From Aristolochia californica (Eukaryota; Streptophyta; Magnoliopsida; Piperales; Aristolochiaceae), in contig JARWKL010000009.1 in NCBI GenBank assembly GCA_029961685.1, positions 10,869,758-10,933,757 on the forward strand: a DNA stretch of 64,000 nucleotides, written 5' to 3'. Position 1 is the first letter of the stretch, and each line of letters starts with the position of its first letter. The notes under the pieces are model-generated. The model made no database searches. It had not been told where the DNA came from and saw nothing but the letters and a program-made list of their open reading frames with translations. This document shows, in pieces, positions 10,397-21,263 of the stretch. A program made the translations under genes and the position numbers.

Positions 10397-13300
10397 CTCC
10401 CCCTCAAGTTGGGGGTGAGCGAACAATATGAATTCCCAGCTTGCTGCAAATGATGTATAATATTTTTGTATAAAATGGCACATTTTCCAATATGCCTTCA
10501 TCTTCCAACACTCTCCCTCATGCTGCTGCTCTCGTTCATGAGACCCAGTTGGCATAATATCAGTGAGAGTAAATCACTCCTAACCACTAAGACATTGCTC
10601 CATACTTCAGTCATAACTCATGTTGGATGTAGGACATACTCCGTCTTTTGTAGGTAGTGTGTCTATCGGAATTGCTCTGAAGTGTCCACCTCCACCACCG
10701 TGTCCCTCCACAGGACAACGAGTCTCAAGTGGTAGAGTAATATATGATATTAATGGGGGAAAGTAACATAAATATAATTATAATTTCCTCCATCATGGAA
10801 TTCCAACTTCAAATATTTTTTATATTTTTTACGGGGATGAAGTTCCGATAAAACAGAGTAAGCTCAGCCCAGGAACATCGTAACAACAATCAAGAAGATA
10901 GCCAACGCAGAACTTTATTTTAATACAAAGCTGATTTCGTCCCACCACATACTCTTAGAAGAGCTTCAATGGCTTCTGGACTTACAGAAGAAGAAACTAA
11001 AAATGAAAACGAACAGGGAATAGGTATTACTCTGGATGCGATTTGTTGCTGAAGAACACCTCTATTTATAGGTGATTTGTAGCACTGAATCGAGGAAGAC
11101 AGCAGGGAGACAACTACGGAAATAAGATAAAGGAAGCTTCCTTTCTCTTCCGGCGCCGATGGATGCCTCTATACCCTCTGTCCACTGGAACGGTCAGTAC
11201 AGAGTCACCTCTATTTTTCGCTCCTTCCATTAATTCCCGTTTACAGTTGAGTCCTTTTAATTTTTCGTTCATGCTTGGGTCTCCCTGGACCCCGTCGCCA
11301 AGGGGGCCAGCCCCCTTGGACCCGCGTTGGGGCTGTCGCCCCGAACCCCGCGTTCGTTTTACATTTTCTTCACAAATAACCATTGCGGTCACAATTTGAC
11401 CTCATCAGCGTCAAAGCCAGAACTGTTAACTAATTTACTCACTCTCGACATTGGCGCTCCACATAATTGGGGGCCAGTGAATACATTAGATTGGCAATAA
11501 TTCGTGAGAGGTGGGCATTGACACACTAACAATTCCTCCATCATGAACTTCCAACCAGAAATATTTTTGATCCTCTGTCATGGACTCCCAACCACAAATA
11601 ATTTTGGTATTTTTTATTGGGATGAGGTTCCTCCGTCATAGACTCCCAACCACAAATAATTTTGATATTTTTGACGGGGATATAGTTCCTCCATCATGGA
11701 CTCTCAATCACAAATATTTTTTACAGGAACAAATAAATAATGGTATGAGGCTGTCTCTTCTTCAATAATAATGTCTCATCAAAAGAGACACAATAGCAGC
11801 AGGTGAAATGGGCTCGAGCCCATTTAACATGACCCAGAACAGAAGTCACGCTCGGTTGGAAAGCTATTGGGTTAACTCGCCGGTCCGGGTTATGGGATAG
11901 CTCATGCACTGAACCAGTGCTCAGATAAAATTTCTTAACTGAGGAACCTTTAATTGGGAAACAGTGCCTTCTTCCCCAACCGAACAGAGCGGCAAAAAAC
12001 TTTCTTCGTCCAGAACCGGCAACAGCAGGATAGTGATGGCAGAGCAATGGCTGGAGATCCTTATGAATAGAGCAAGATCGAATCAAGATCAGAAATAATC
12101 TTTCCGGAATAAAATAGCAGAGAAGATGGACACACAGAGATTTCCTCGGTGTCTCAGGCTGTTTCTGTGGCAAAGAAAATAATCTAGCGAAGAACTTGTA
12201 TAATCAACAAGACATGCTCTTTTTGGAACTTTTTTGAGTTGCCTTAAAGCAGGTAAAATCAAATCAAGATCTTCCCGAAATATATGATTGGTAAGATGAC
12301 TGATTCGAGCTTAATGGTGCTTTCCGAAAAAATATTTCCAACAGAAAACATGTTGGCTGGAAGATAATAAGCAACAACAAAATAATTCTGGATGGTGACT
12401 ATTGATTTCAAGAATGATATTACGGTTGTTGGAATGACAGTGGTGGAGATTTCTAGCAAGATTTTTCCATCTCTCCACGAGAAATGGAACCTGTTAATGA
12501 TAGTTCCCACTTACATTAGTGAGTATAAAAATCTTGCATTTATTAGTTGGCAGAAGAGGTTTCCTACGTGGCTAGTCATTTTGGGATAGGGACTTCGACC
12601 CAATTTGATATGGTATCAGAGCAAGGTTCTCATATGTGGTCATCCACCCAAATTATCCACGTGCTACCATGTGAATCCAAATTATCCTCATGCTACCACG
12701 TGAGGGGGAGTGTTAACGATAGTCCTACATACATTAGTGAGTATAAAAATCTTGCATTTATTAGTTGGCGAAAGAGGTTTCCTAAGTGGCTAGTCATTTT
12801 AGGATAGGGCCTTCAACCCAATTTGACAAAACCAAACTCGTCTTCTCCAGTGAAGGCAATAAACAGAGCGCATAGCTGGCGCTCAGGAAGCTTAGCAGCG
12901 TCAGTAGAGTGTTGTCAATGAAGGAGAAGGCAGACGAAGTCAATGCTAGCGTAGACCGTCAAAAAGCAGTAGTAACATCCGTCAGCAGCAACACACGGAT
13001 CTATGGGACGGAGAGAAGACCGGCCTCGTCGAAGAGATACCATGAAGCTTCCTCTGGCTCTTGAGCTTGCCGCATGACGAAAAGAAGCTATCTTCTTTTA
13101 TAATATTTCCAATGAGAACAATAATGTGGCTAGTGCAGTAACGAAGCCAACTGGATCCCTGCCTCTGATGGGTCGCCAGAGTTATTTGTAGAAGGATACT
13201 CTCCTGGTTGAGAGACGAATCGGGTTGACAGGACCAAGTTGCATTCATGCTAAAAAGCAAAGAAGTAACCCATATACTGCTGCCTTCGATCGATTATCAT

Positions 13301-13542
13301 GTTGGGCTCATGCTATAAAGACGAGTCAACTCGGCTCAACATAGATACGAAAAAAAAGTGTGCAGAGAGAGAGAGAGAGAGAGAGTTGTGGTTGCCTCGA
13401 GCATACAGGCATGGTGGATGATACAATTTAACCAAAAAAAAAAACAAACTGTCTAAGAATTAAAAGAGAGAAAAAAAAATTCTAATCCGAAATGAAGGAG
13501 AATTAAACCTGAAAAATCATAGTAGGAATCCTGAAAATCATA
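10397..13542 (-). other. Interior of the minus-strand LTR element A
   Basis: Non-coding. The first 350 bp mirror the end of the neighbouring + strand element. A GC-rich block near 11270-11360 carries the words AAGGGGGCC and CCCCCTTGG. 11520-11740 has three short direct repeats built on GACTCCCAACCACAAATA. 11770-11830 is shared in inverse orientation with 8555-8620. ORFs of up to 150 codons occur on both strands without a recognisable domain, and I do not call them genes. Confidence 0.6.
12492..12828 (+). mobile_element. TRIM element nested in the minus-strand LTR element, copy A
   Basis: Two LTRs of about 119 bp (12492-12610 and 12711-12828, each starting TGTTAA) bracket a 100-bp interior. 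The interior begins with the primer-binding site TGGTATCAGAGC (12611-12622) and ends with the purine tract TGAGGGGGAG (12701-12710). Flanks GAACC and AAACC match at 4 of 5 positions. No coding capacity. The same insertion is at 37162-37506, so it predates the duplication. Confidence 0.88.
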
Positions 13543-13554
13543 GGTCTGATACCA
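13543..13554 (-). promoter_or_regulatory. Primer-binding site of the minus-strand element A
   Basis: On the minus strand TGGTATCAGACC, directly after the LTR end; close to the initiator-Met tRNA complement. Confidence 0.75.
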
Positions 13555-13982
13555 TGTTGATTTTCAGGACTCCATGAATTTAGCTCATGAAGAAAAAGGG
13601 AAAGAAACCCATTGGGAGAAAACTAGATGAAGAAATCTTATGGAATTGATGATCCTAACCCTCCCCCTGAAGCTTTATTTATAGATTAATAAAACTATTG
13701 TATTACAATAATACCCTGAACTTAGGGTTTAGGGTTTTAACCCTGGAACTTTAACTTAATTACATCAATGCCATATCTATGAGATGACTCTTTATTTACC
13801 ATCTAACATCATTGTATGTGGGCCTATGGGCCTTCTCCTTCATTTGTGGGCCTTGAGCCCATCTTCTATATCTCTTGGTTGCATGGATCTTCCTTGGTCT
13901 TATGGGTTTGGGCCCATCTTCTAACACACTTTGATATGTGGGCCTTCCTAGGTCGTGTGGGCTTGGGCCCTATCTTCCAACA
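13555..13982 (-). repeat. 5' LTR of the minus-strand element, copy A
   Basis: TGTTGATTTTCAGG to ATCTTCCAACA, matching 10000-10396 with an extra GGGCCCATCTTCTAACA segment of about 40 bp near 13900-13930. Confidence 0.8.
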
Positions 13983-14116
13983 AACACATATAACTCAATC
14001 ACCTATTTAATATAAAAAAGCTACAACTGTACATACAAAATACAACCAAAAAAATATTTAATGCCATTAAAACATAATAGTCAATAATTTTTCCACATTT
14101 GAATTGCTAATACATC

Positions 14117-14545
14117 TCAAAAATATGATGCTCTTGTAGATTGTATTGCAGACTCCCTCTGAGTACTTATTTGAGTGTCCACATCGTCCTTAAAATCATC
14201 ACCACTATCACTGTCTTCATTTTTAATTATATTGTTATCTTCACAATGTTCTTCGCCAAAATCATCACTTGAATCATGTTTTTCATCTTTAAATAAATCC
14301 ATGTAATCCTCCATGGGTATATAATTATGCAATATACAACAAGCAATCATAATTTTTACCTGGACATCAAAATCAAAAGGAGGAGCATCTTTTAATATCT
14401 TGAAATGAGCTTTTAAAGCCCCAAATATATGCTCGATAGTATTCCGTTAAGATGAGTGTCTTTGATTAAATACTTCTCTTTCATCTGTAGGAGTATTATC
14501 TCCAAATTCTTGCAAGTGATAACGAGTCCTTCAATAGGGTGCCAA
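14117..14545 (-). pseudogene. PIF/Harbinger-type DDE transposase, C-terminal remnant, copy A
   Basis: On the minus strand, frames near 14350-14530 read RYHLQEFG, EREVFNQRHSS, RNTIEHIFGALKAHF and then VKIMIACCILHNYI. These are the C-terminal landmarks of HARBI1-like plant nucleases (FN-RH, RN-IE-FG and the CCxLHN motif). The open part (14117-14350) ends in an acidic tail. Stops interrupt it: TGA in the PY*R segment and TAA after RHSS. The upstream catalytic domain is absent because the sequence runs into the foldback element at about 14551. An old truncated remnant, also present at 38760-39213. Confidence 0.75.
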
Positions 14546-14550
14546 AAACC

Positions 14551-17500
14551 CTAAGCCCTCTCAATGCCCTTCCCAAAAAATGCTAGAAATCCATATCTAG
14601 CGATACCATCCACTAGTTTTGGGAAAGGACAGGTGCTCCCTTTCAGTGCTTATTTCTTGAGCCTAATGGACTAACTATTTACATTTTCGGGTCCTTTCAT
14701 ACACCTTTCTTGTCACAAGGCAATATGGAATTTTATTTTTCAAATATTTGCACATCTTAAAAGAAAAGATTACCTCAGTATGAATATTTTTCCTAGAAAT
14801 CATTCCAAGAAACTTCAAGGGGGGGTTAGTGCATTTTCAAAGTGAAAGTGAAAGTGAACTATTTTTTTGTGTTTGTATGCACAATGCAAAATATAGAGGA
14901 AAGTACAAAAGAAAATTATTAATAAAATATTCTAATAGATTTAAATTTTATAGGATATTTTTTATCTAAGTTTTCTATTAATAAGTTAGGATAGATTTTA
15001 ACTCTTCTTTCTTAATCAATAATAATAATCATAATAATTTAATTAATTAATTAATTAATTATATAAATAAAATAATTAAATTTTTTTACTTTTATGATAT
15101 CCAAATGCATAATCAAATTGTTACTTTTTAATATCTAAATTCTCACTCTCGAAATATTAATTAAATATAATATTCAAATTTATAAACTTAATTAAATAAA
15201 AAAAGATGGTATTTTATTATTCAAAATTACTTCTAAAATTAAATTTTATAAGATTTTTTATTTAAATAAAAAAATATTTAATTTATTTTAAATGATTAAA
15301 TAACTAAAAATAAATTAAGATTATTTATTTAATTAAATATATATAAAAGGATTAAACAAATCCATACTTTTATATTATTCAAATGTTAATCAAATTGTTA
15401 ATTTAAAAACTCTAAATTCTCACTCTTAAATAAGTGATTAAATATAATGTTAAAAATAAGGATTTAATGTAAATAAAAAAGTTTATTGTGTTTTATAAAA
15501 TCATCTAATATATTTACCTTTTACTTTAGATAACTATATTTAACTAAAATAAAATAATTTTAAGTTGTTTTAAATTAATAAAAAATTAAAAATTAACATT
15601 TTTAAATTAATAAGTAATTTTAAAAAATATTAACATGTTTTAAATTAATAAATGCTTTTTAAAAATAATTATTTATTTAATTAAATAGATTAAAAATGAT
15701 CTAACAAATACTTACTTTTATAATATCCAAATTCTTAATGAAATTGTTACTTGTGTAAAATCTAAATTCTCACTCTTAAATTAGAAATCAAATATAATAT
15801 TAAAATAAAGAATTTATATAAATAAAAAATAGGGTATTTTATTATATAAAACTATTCAATTAGATTTAACTTTTATAATATACTTTTATTTACTATTTTT
15901 TAATAAAGAAAGATAAATTGCAACTTGTTTAAATTAATAAATTAATTAAGCTTTTTAATTTACTTAAATGTATATAATTTTATTATATCCAAATGCAAAA
16001 GTGAGAGGGCAGAATGAGCATAACAAGAGTGAGAGAGCAAGTGAGCAGGCGAGTGAAAGTGAATTCACTAGCCTTAGGAGTGATTTAACTTTCCCTCGTT
16101 TTTCTCAAGAAAAATTGTCACTTGACACTTACGGTGCACACTAACAGGTTTTGGGTTATTTTCACTAGTGAAATTACTTTTATTTTGACTTTCACTTTGT
16201 ACTAATGGGGCTTTAGTGTGCTCAATGAAAAGTGCAACGTGAAGTACTTTCTTGTGTTAGTGTACACAATGGAAAATATAATGGAAAGTAGAAGATGAGT
16301 TTATTAATAAAATATTGTGATAGATTTAACCTAATTAATATAGTTTTATTTAGAATTTTCAATTAACAAAATAAGATAAGTAACTTAAAAATTAAAAATA
16401 AAACTAGGTGGAAGGCTTTCATGGCCTTCATTCAAGAGCCCATGGGATATTTTCAATTTTGCCAACTCTATGAACTTCTAGAACGCTATCACCATGATCG
16501 CCACCATCTACCCAATTTTGATGGTATCCTAATTTCTTCCACCTATTGACCTAGTTAATAATTTGTTGTTTCTCTTCATCTCGTTTCTAACACCAAAATT
16601 GGAAACTGGAAGAGAGGCCAAGATATGGAACTATCCATTCGAAAGGGCGGGGATGGATGCAAGGTTACCCAGAGGGAGCATTTGCACTACTGTTCCGATA
16701 GGGGCACTCCCGACAACGTATCAATTGGAAAAAATTAGGTATGAATTGAAAGACCAATCTGTTGCGTTGAACTTATGAGCGACTGTGGAGAGCATTCTAG
16801 AAGCCCATAGAGTTGGCAAAATTGATAATATCGTCGAACTGATACACCGTCGGGAATGCCTCTATCGGAACAGTAGTGCAAATGCTCTCTCTAGGTAACT
16901 TTGTATCCTTCTCCACCCTTTTGAATGCACAGTTCCATATCTTGGCCTCCTTCCAATTTACAATTTTGGTGTTAGTAACGAGACAAAGAGAAACAACAAA
17001 TTATATATTAGGTCAATAGGTGGAAGAAATTAGGATACCATCAATTGTAGTAACCCAAAATTGGGTAGATGGTGGCGATCGTGGTGAGAGCATTCTAGAA
17101 GTCCATAGAGTTGGAAAAATTGATAATATCCCATGGGCTCTTGAAGCCCATGAAAACCTTCCTCCTAGTTTATTTTTAATTTTTAAGTTTCTTATCTTAT
17201 TTTTTTAATTGAAAAATCTAAATAAAACTATCTTAATAAGGTCAAATCTATCATAGTATTTTATTAATAAACCCATCTTCTACTTTCCATTATATTTTCC
17301 ATTGTGTACACTAACACAGTAAAATACTTTACTTTGTACTTTTCATTGAGCACACTAAGGCCTCGTTAGTACACTCTGAAGTGAAAGTGAAAGTGAAAAT
17401 GAATTACTTTCACTAGCGAAAGTAACCCAAAAATTGTTAGTGTGCACCGTAAGTGGCGAGTGGCACTAATTCTTGAGAAAAAACGAGGGAAAGTGAAACC

Positions 17501-18814
17501 ACTCCTCCCTAAGGCTAGTCAATTAGCTTTCACCAGCGCACTAACTCACTCTTTCACTCTTCGTATGCTCATTCTGCCCTCTCACTTTTGCATTTGAAAA
17601 TAATAAAATTAAATATTTATTTAAGTAATTAATTATTAATTTAAACAAGTTGAAATTTATCTTACGTTATAGATAGAATAGTTAAATAAAATTATATTAT
17701 AAAAATTAAATCTAACAGAGTAATGTTAATATTTTTTGAAATTATTTATTTATTTAAAACGAGTTAGTTGTTTTTATTAATTTATAACTACTTAAATTTT
17801 ATTTTATTTTAGCCAAATTTAGCTATCTAAAATAAATTTTAAATATATTAGATGATTTTATAAAATAAAAAAATTTATTTATATAAAATCCTTATTTTTA
17901 CATTATATTTAATGACTATTTTAAGAGTGAGAATTTAGATTTTGTAAGGTAACAATTTGATTAACATTTGGATAATATAAAACTAAGGGATTGTTTAATC
18001 ATTTTATATATACTTAATTAAATAAATTGTCTTAATTTATTTTTGATTATTTAATACTTTAAAATAAATTATATATATTAGAGTTTATTTAAATAAAAAA
18101 TATAATAAAATTAAATTTGTAAAATTATTTTTTAATAATAAAATACCATATTTTTTATTTACATAAATTTATAAATTTTAATTTATATTTAATTAATATT
18201 TCAAGAGTGAGAATTTAGATATTAAAAAGTAACAATTTGATTAAGCATTTGGATATCATAAAAGTAAAATTTGTTAAGTATTTTATTGATATATATATAT
18301 AAAATTAAATAAATAAATAAAGTTTAATTTTATTATTATTGATGAATTAAGAAGAGTTAAAATCTATCCTAACTTATTAATAGAAAAGTTAGATAAAAAA
18401 TATCCTATAAAATTAAAATATATTAGAGTATTTTATTAATAAATCTCTTATGTACTTTCCACTAAACTTTCCATTGTGCATACTAACATAAAAAAATAAT
18501 TCACTTTCACTTTAACTTTGAAAATGCACTTACCCCCCCTTGAAGTTTCTAGGAATGATTTCTAGGGAACCTATTCGTACGAAAGTAATTTTTTCTTTTA
18601 AGATGTGCAAATATCTAAAAAAAGAAAATTCCATATTGCCTTGTGACAAGAAAGGTGTATGAAAGGACCTGAAAATGTAAATAGCTAAAGTCCATTAGGC
18701 TCAAGAAATAAGCACTGAAAGGGAGGACCTATCCCTTCCCAAAACTGGTGGAGGATATCGTTGGATTTGGATTTCTAGAATTTTTTGGGAAGGGCTTTGA
18801 GATGGCCTAGAGCA
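14551..18814. mobile_element. Giant foldback element (about 4.2 kb inverted repeat), copy A
   Basis: The left arm (about 14551-16720) and right arm (about 16846-18814) are inverted copies of each other. CCCTTCCCAAAAAA near 14568 mirrors TTTTTTGGGAAGGG near 18782; the words CTTTCTTGTCACAAGG, AAAGTGAAAGTGAA and the GCCCTCTCACTTTTGC region also occur in mirrored positions. The arms are mostly AT-rich with MITE-like subunits. A central segment of about 120 bp separates them. No transposase is visible. Copy B is at 39230-43514; a right arm alone is at 57293-59052 and a centre at 61572-61928. Confidence 0.75.
16400..17175. repeat. Centre of foldback A, moderate GC
   Basis: Inverted arms 16400-16720 and 16846-17175 (landmarks CCCATGGGAT and GGTGGCGATC) around a loop of about 125 bp. 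The loop contains a further partial copy of AGAGCATTCTAGAAG. Two short ORFs (16563-16778 and 17020-17208) read through opposite arms and match no family I know. The GC contrast with the AT-rich arms suggests captured sequence, which I cannot name. Confidence 0.5.
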
Positions 18815-19451
18815 TTATCTATATCATTTTTAGGAAGTTTTAATTTAACTTACTCAACAATTCCTTAGGTTGAATGGTACCAAGACGGTGGTTTGGTGGA
18901 CAAGAAGAGAAGAATTCCTTTGGTGAGTATTAGGAGGAAGTTTTGAAGGTTTCTAATACTATTCACTTAAATTGCATTTCTCATTGTATCGAAGTTGGCA
19001 TTTGGATGGAAAGGACTGAATGAGAAATGGTATATGTTTGATCACACAACTTCAGATTGGACGTTTTGATGGTTTCAAATTCTGGTCACATAAATTGTAT
19101 CTTCTCACTATATGGAAGTTGGAATTTGGATGAAAAGGATTGAATGAGAAATGGAATATGTAGCGCAATATCCATAAAGAGCAAGAGGTGAAAAAAAAAT
19201 GACAAAAAACACTAACAAGACAAGTGTGAATAATAAACCATTCTCTTGCTCCTAAAACATCATTCTAATATCCAAATTTCAATAAGTACTTCATCACACA
19301 ATATAATAAAACTTATTATGATACATTAACCATCCTTTTAGAACATCTACGAATTACACTTCCACATTCAACCATCACAACACTCATTTTTGAATGCTCA
19401 AATCAATGGTGTCAGATAAAAGAACTTTTAATGAATATAGTTGGAACACCG
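18815..19451. repeat. R1 repeat, left part, in copy A
   Basis: Dispersed repeat, also at 43515-44148, 51576-52230 and 59053-59418. It contains an internal direct repeat: AAGTTGGCATTTGGATGG followed about 120 bp later by AAGTTGGAATTTGGATGA, each followed by TGAATGAGAAATGG. No ORF with a recognisable domain. Copia-2 is inserted at its right end. Confidence 0.65.
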
Positions 19452-19761
19452 TGTTACGATATGTTAAAATGTATATTAAATGTAATTTATGTTCATAATT
19501 GTTGTATAATTTGGGATATGTACATAGGGTTATTTGATTAGGCTTAATGGGGGGTATTGTCTTGGGCCCATGGGCCATTTTGTAACAGGAAAACCTAAAG
19601 GTTAAATGCCTAATGAAAGGGGGAAAATCCCCAATGAAAACATTTTGATTAATCTTTCGTCTGCTTCATTTCGCCGTGAAACCAGAGAGCTACGCTCTCT
19701 CTTGTGGGTGTTTGGACTGTTCCGCCAGTCCCTTGATTTTTATTTGCCATGGTATCAGTGC

Positions 19762-20415
19762 TCTGAAGATTAACCGTCTAACACATTTTTGTCCGACGAC
19801 CTATGTTGTTCGACGAGTTTTTTTTTGTTTTCGGCATTGATTTCGGGCGTCGTTAGAAAAACTTGTCGGGTGGTTCCGTTGCCGAAAAAGCTTTGGGGGT
19901 TCCGTTGCCAGGAAGAGGGTTCTAGCCGGATGGGGAAACGAAAGAAAGAGGGTTCTCGCCGGAAGGGGAAACGAAAGGGGTGGTTTTTGGGGGTTGTCGG
20001 AAAGCATTGTCCGAACTCGGGAAAGTTGTGGTTTCGTCGGTGAAAAAGCTCCATCGGTGGTTTCGTTGCCGGAGAAGCTACAACGGGAAGGGGGTTCTCG
20101 TCGGGAAACTCGCCAGAAGGGGGAACGAAGGTACGATTTTTTTTTCTCCCGCGCTTTCGATTGATTATTTGGCATAAGGTCGTTATGCAATTTGCGAACC
20201 TTTGGGGGCCAATTTGAAATTTCTGAAAGTTTTGGGGGCCATTCTGGAATTTCTGAAGGTGTGAGGGCATTTTTCGAATTTCTAATAGTTTGGGGGTCTA
20301 ATTTGAATTTCTATTAACCTGGGGCAAATCTTGGATTTCTGCAAGTGTAGGGGTCTATTTGAAATTTCTTATCTTGTGGGGGTGCATTAGGAATTTTTCT
20401 AGATTCGATCTTATC
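19762..20415 (+). other. Leader of truncated Copia-2, segment A
   Basis: GC-rich part (19790-20130) with tandem words GGGTTC, GGAAACGAAAG and GTTGCCGG. It is followed by a run of variant 25-35 bp units built on TTTGGGGG and GAATTTCT. ORFs on both strands here arise from these repeats and are not conserved as frames between copies. Confidence 0.55.
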
Positions 20416-20634
20416 ATGTCAGCAGACCAGTCCGATTTCGCTCCTATTCGGTTCACGGGCAAGAACTACAGTACTTGGGAATTTCGGTTCCGGTTATTTG
20501 TTCAGGAAAGAGGTTTATGGGGTCATATTGATGGGAGTGATCTGGCACCTGGAGATGATAACGCATTGTCAAAATGGATCATCATGGATGCTAGAGTCAT
20601 GACTTGGATACTTGGATCTCTTGAGCCTCACTAG
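20416..20634 (+). pseudogene. Copia-2 gag N-terminus, segment A
   Basis: Starts at ATG 20416 and reads a copia gag N-terminus with PIRFTGKNYSTWEFRF, GLWGHIDGSD and ARVMTWILGSLEP. A stop after EPH reflects a one-base frame change also seen in the other two copies. The frame past it continues as RPYKTAADMWNYLHKVYRQT until truncation at about 20742. This copy keeps codons (FRFRLF) that are stops in the others. Confidence 0.75.
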
Positions 20635-20742
20635 ACCCAAATCTGAGGCCCTACAAAACTGCCGCAGATATGTGGAATTACCTCCACAAGGTTTATCGTC
20701 AAACCAGCACGGCCCGTCGATTTTAAGTTGAATATGAACTTG

Positions 20743-21263
20743 GATGGAAAGGACTGAATGAGAAATGGAATTTGTTTGCTCACACAACTTCAGATTGGAT
20801 GTTTTGATGGTTTCAAATTCTGGTCACATAAATTGTATTTTCTCACTGTATGAAAGTTGGAATTTGGATGAAAAGGATTGAATGAGAAATGGAATCTAAA
20901 GAGCAATATCCATAAAGAGCAAGAGGTAAAAAAAAAGAAGACAAAAAAAATCTAACAAGACAAGTGTGAATAATAAACCATTCTTGTGCTCCTAAAACAT
21001 CATTCTAATATTCAAATTTCAATAAGTACTTCATCACACAATGTAATAAAAGTTATTACGATACATTAACCATCCTTTTAGAACATCTAAGAATTACACT
21101 CCCACATTCAATCATCACAACACACATTTCTGAATGCTTAAACCAATGGTGTCAGATTAAAAAACTTGTAACGGGTTTAGTTGGAACACCGAGCCTGCAA
21201 CAAACTTGAGTCATAATGATAAGACGGTTCCATGAATAGATGTGATGTCCGCAATATGAAAGT
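20743..21263. repeat. Second R1 piece in segment A, carrying an empty Copia-2 site
   Basis: Begins mid-unit at GATGGAAAGGACTG and runs through GGAACACCGAGCCTGC at about 21184-21199, the uninterrupted form of the site where Copia-2 sits elsewhere. It ends in the R1 right part near GAAAGTCTGACAG. Confidence 0.65.

Larger units (their letters stand above)
10000..13982 (-). mobile_element. Minus-strand non-autonomous LTR retrotransposon, copy A
   Basis: Read on the minus strand: 5' LTR 13555-13982, primer-binding site 13543-13554 (complement TGGTATCAGACC), a non-coding interior of about 3.1 kb, purine tract 10397-10406 and 3' LTR 10000-10396. LTR ends are TGTTGG and ATCAACA on the minus strand. 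Flanks AACAT (9995-9999) and AACAC (13983-13987) fit a 5-bp target duplication with one change. The interior has no gag or pol; it holds GC-rich blocks near 11270-11360 and a nested TRIM. Copy B is at 34089-38660. Confidence 0.85.
19452..20742 (+). mobile_element. Copia-2, truncated copy in segment A
   Basis: 5' LTR 19452-19749 (TGTTACGATATG to ATTTGCCA), primer-binding site 19750-19761 (TGGTATCAGTGC, one base off), leader, and the first part of gag. It stops abruptly within gag at about 20742, where the sequence jumps into R1. The matching element in B (44149-49615) is full length. The left flank ends CACCG, the same insertion site as in B. Confidence 0.85.

Noticed and set aside
11114..11399. 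Proline/glycine-rich ORFs in a GC-rich block
   Set aside because: Overlapping ORFs on both strands, not recognised, inside a non-coding LTR element and tandemly duplicated in copy B; composition effect.
11721..12173. 150-codon minus-strand ORF
   Set aside because: No domain. Copy B retains only a 77-codon part, so the frame is not conserved.
19770..20270. ORFs of 129-166 codons in the Copia-2 leader
   Set aside because: They arise from GC-rich tandem words and a gag leader. Frames differ between segments A and B.
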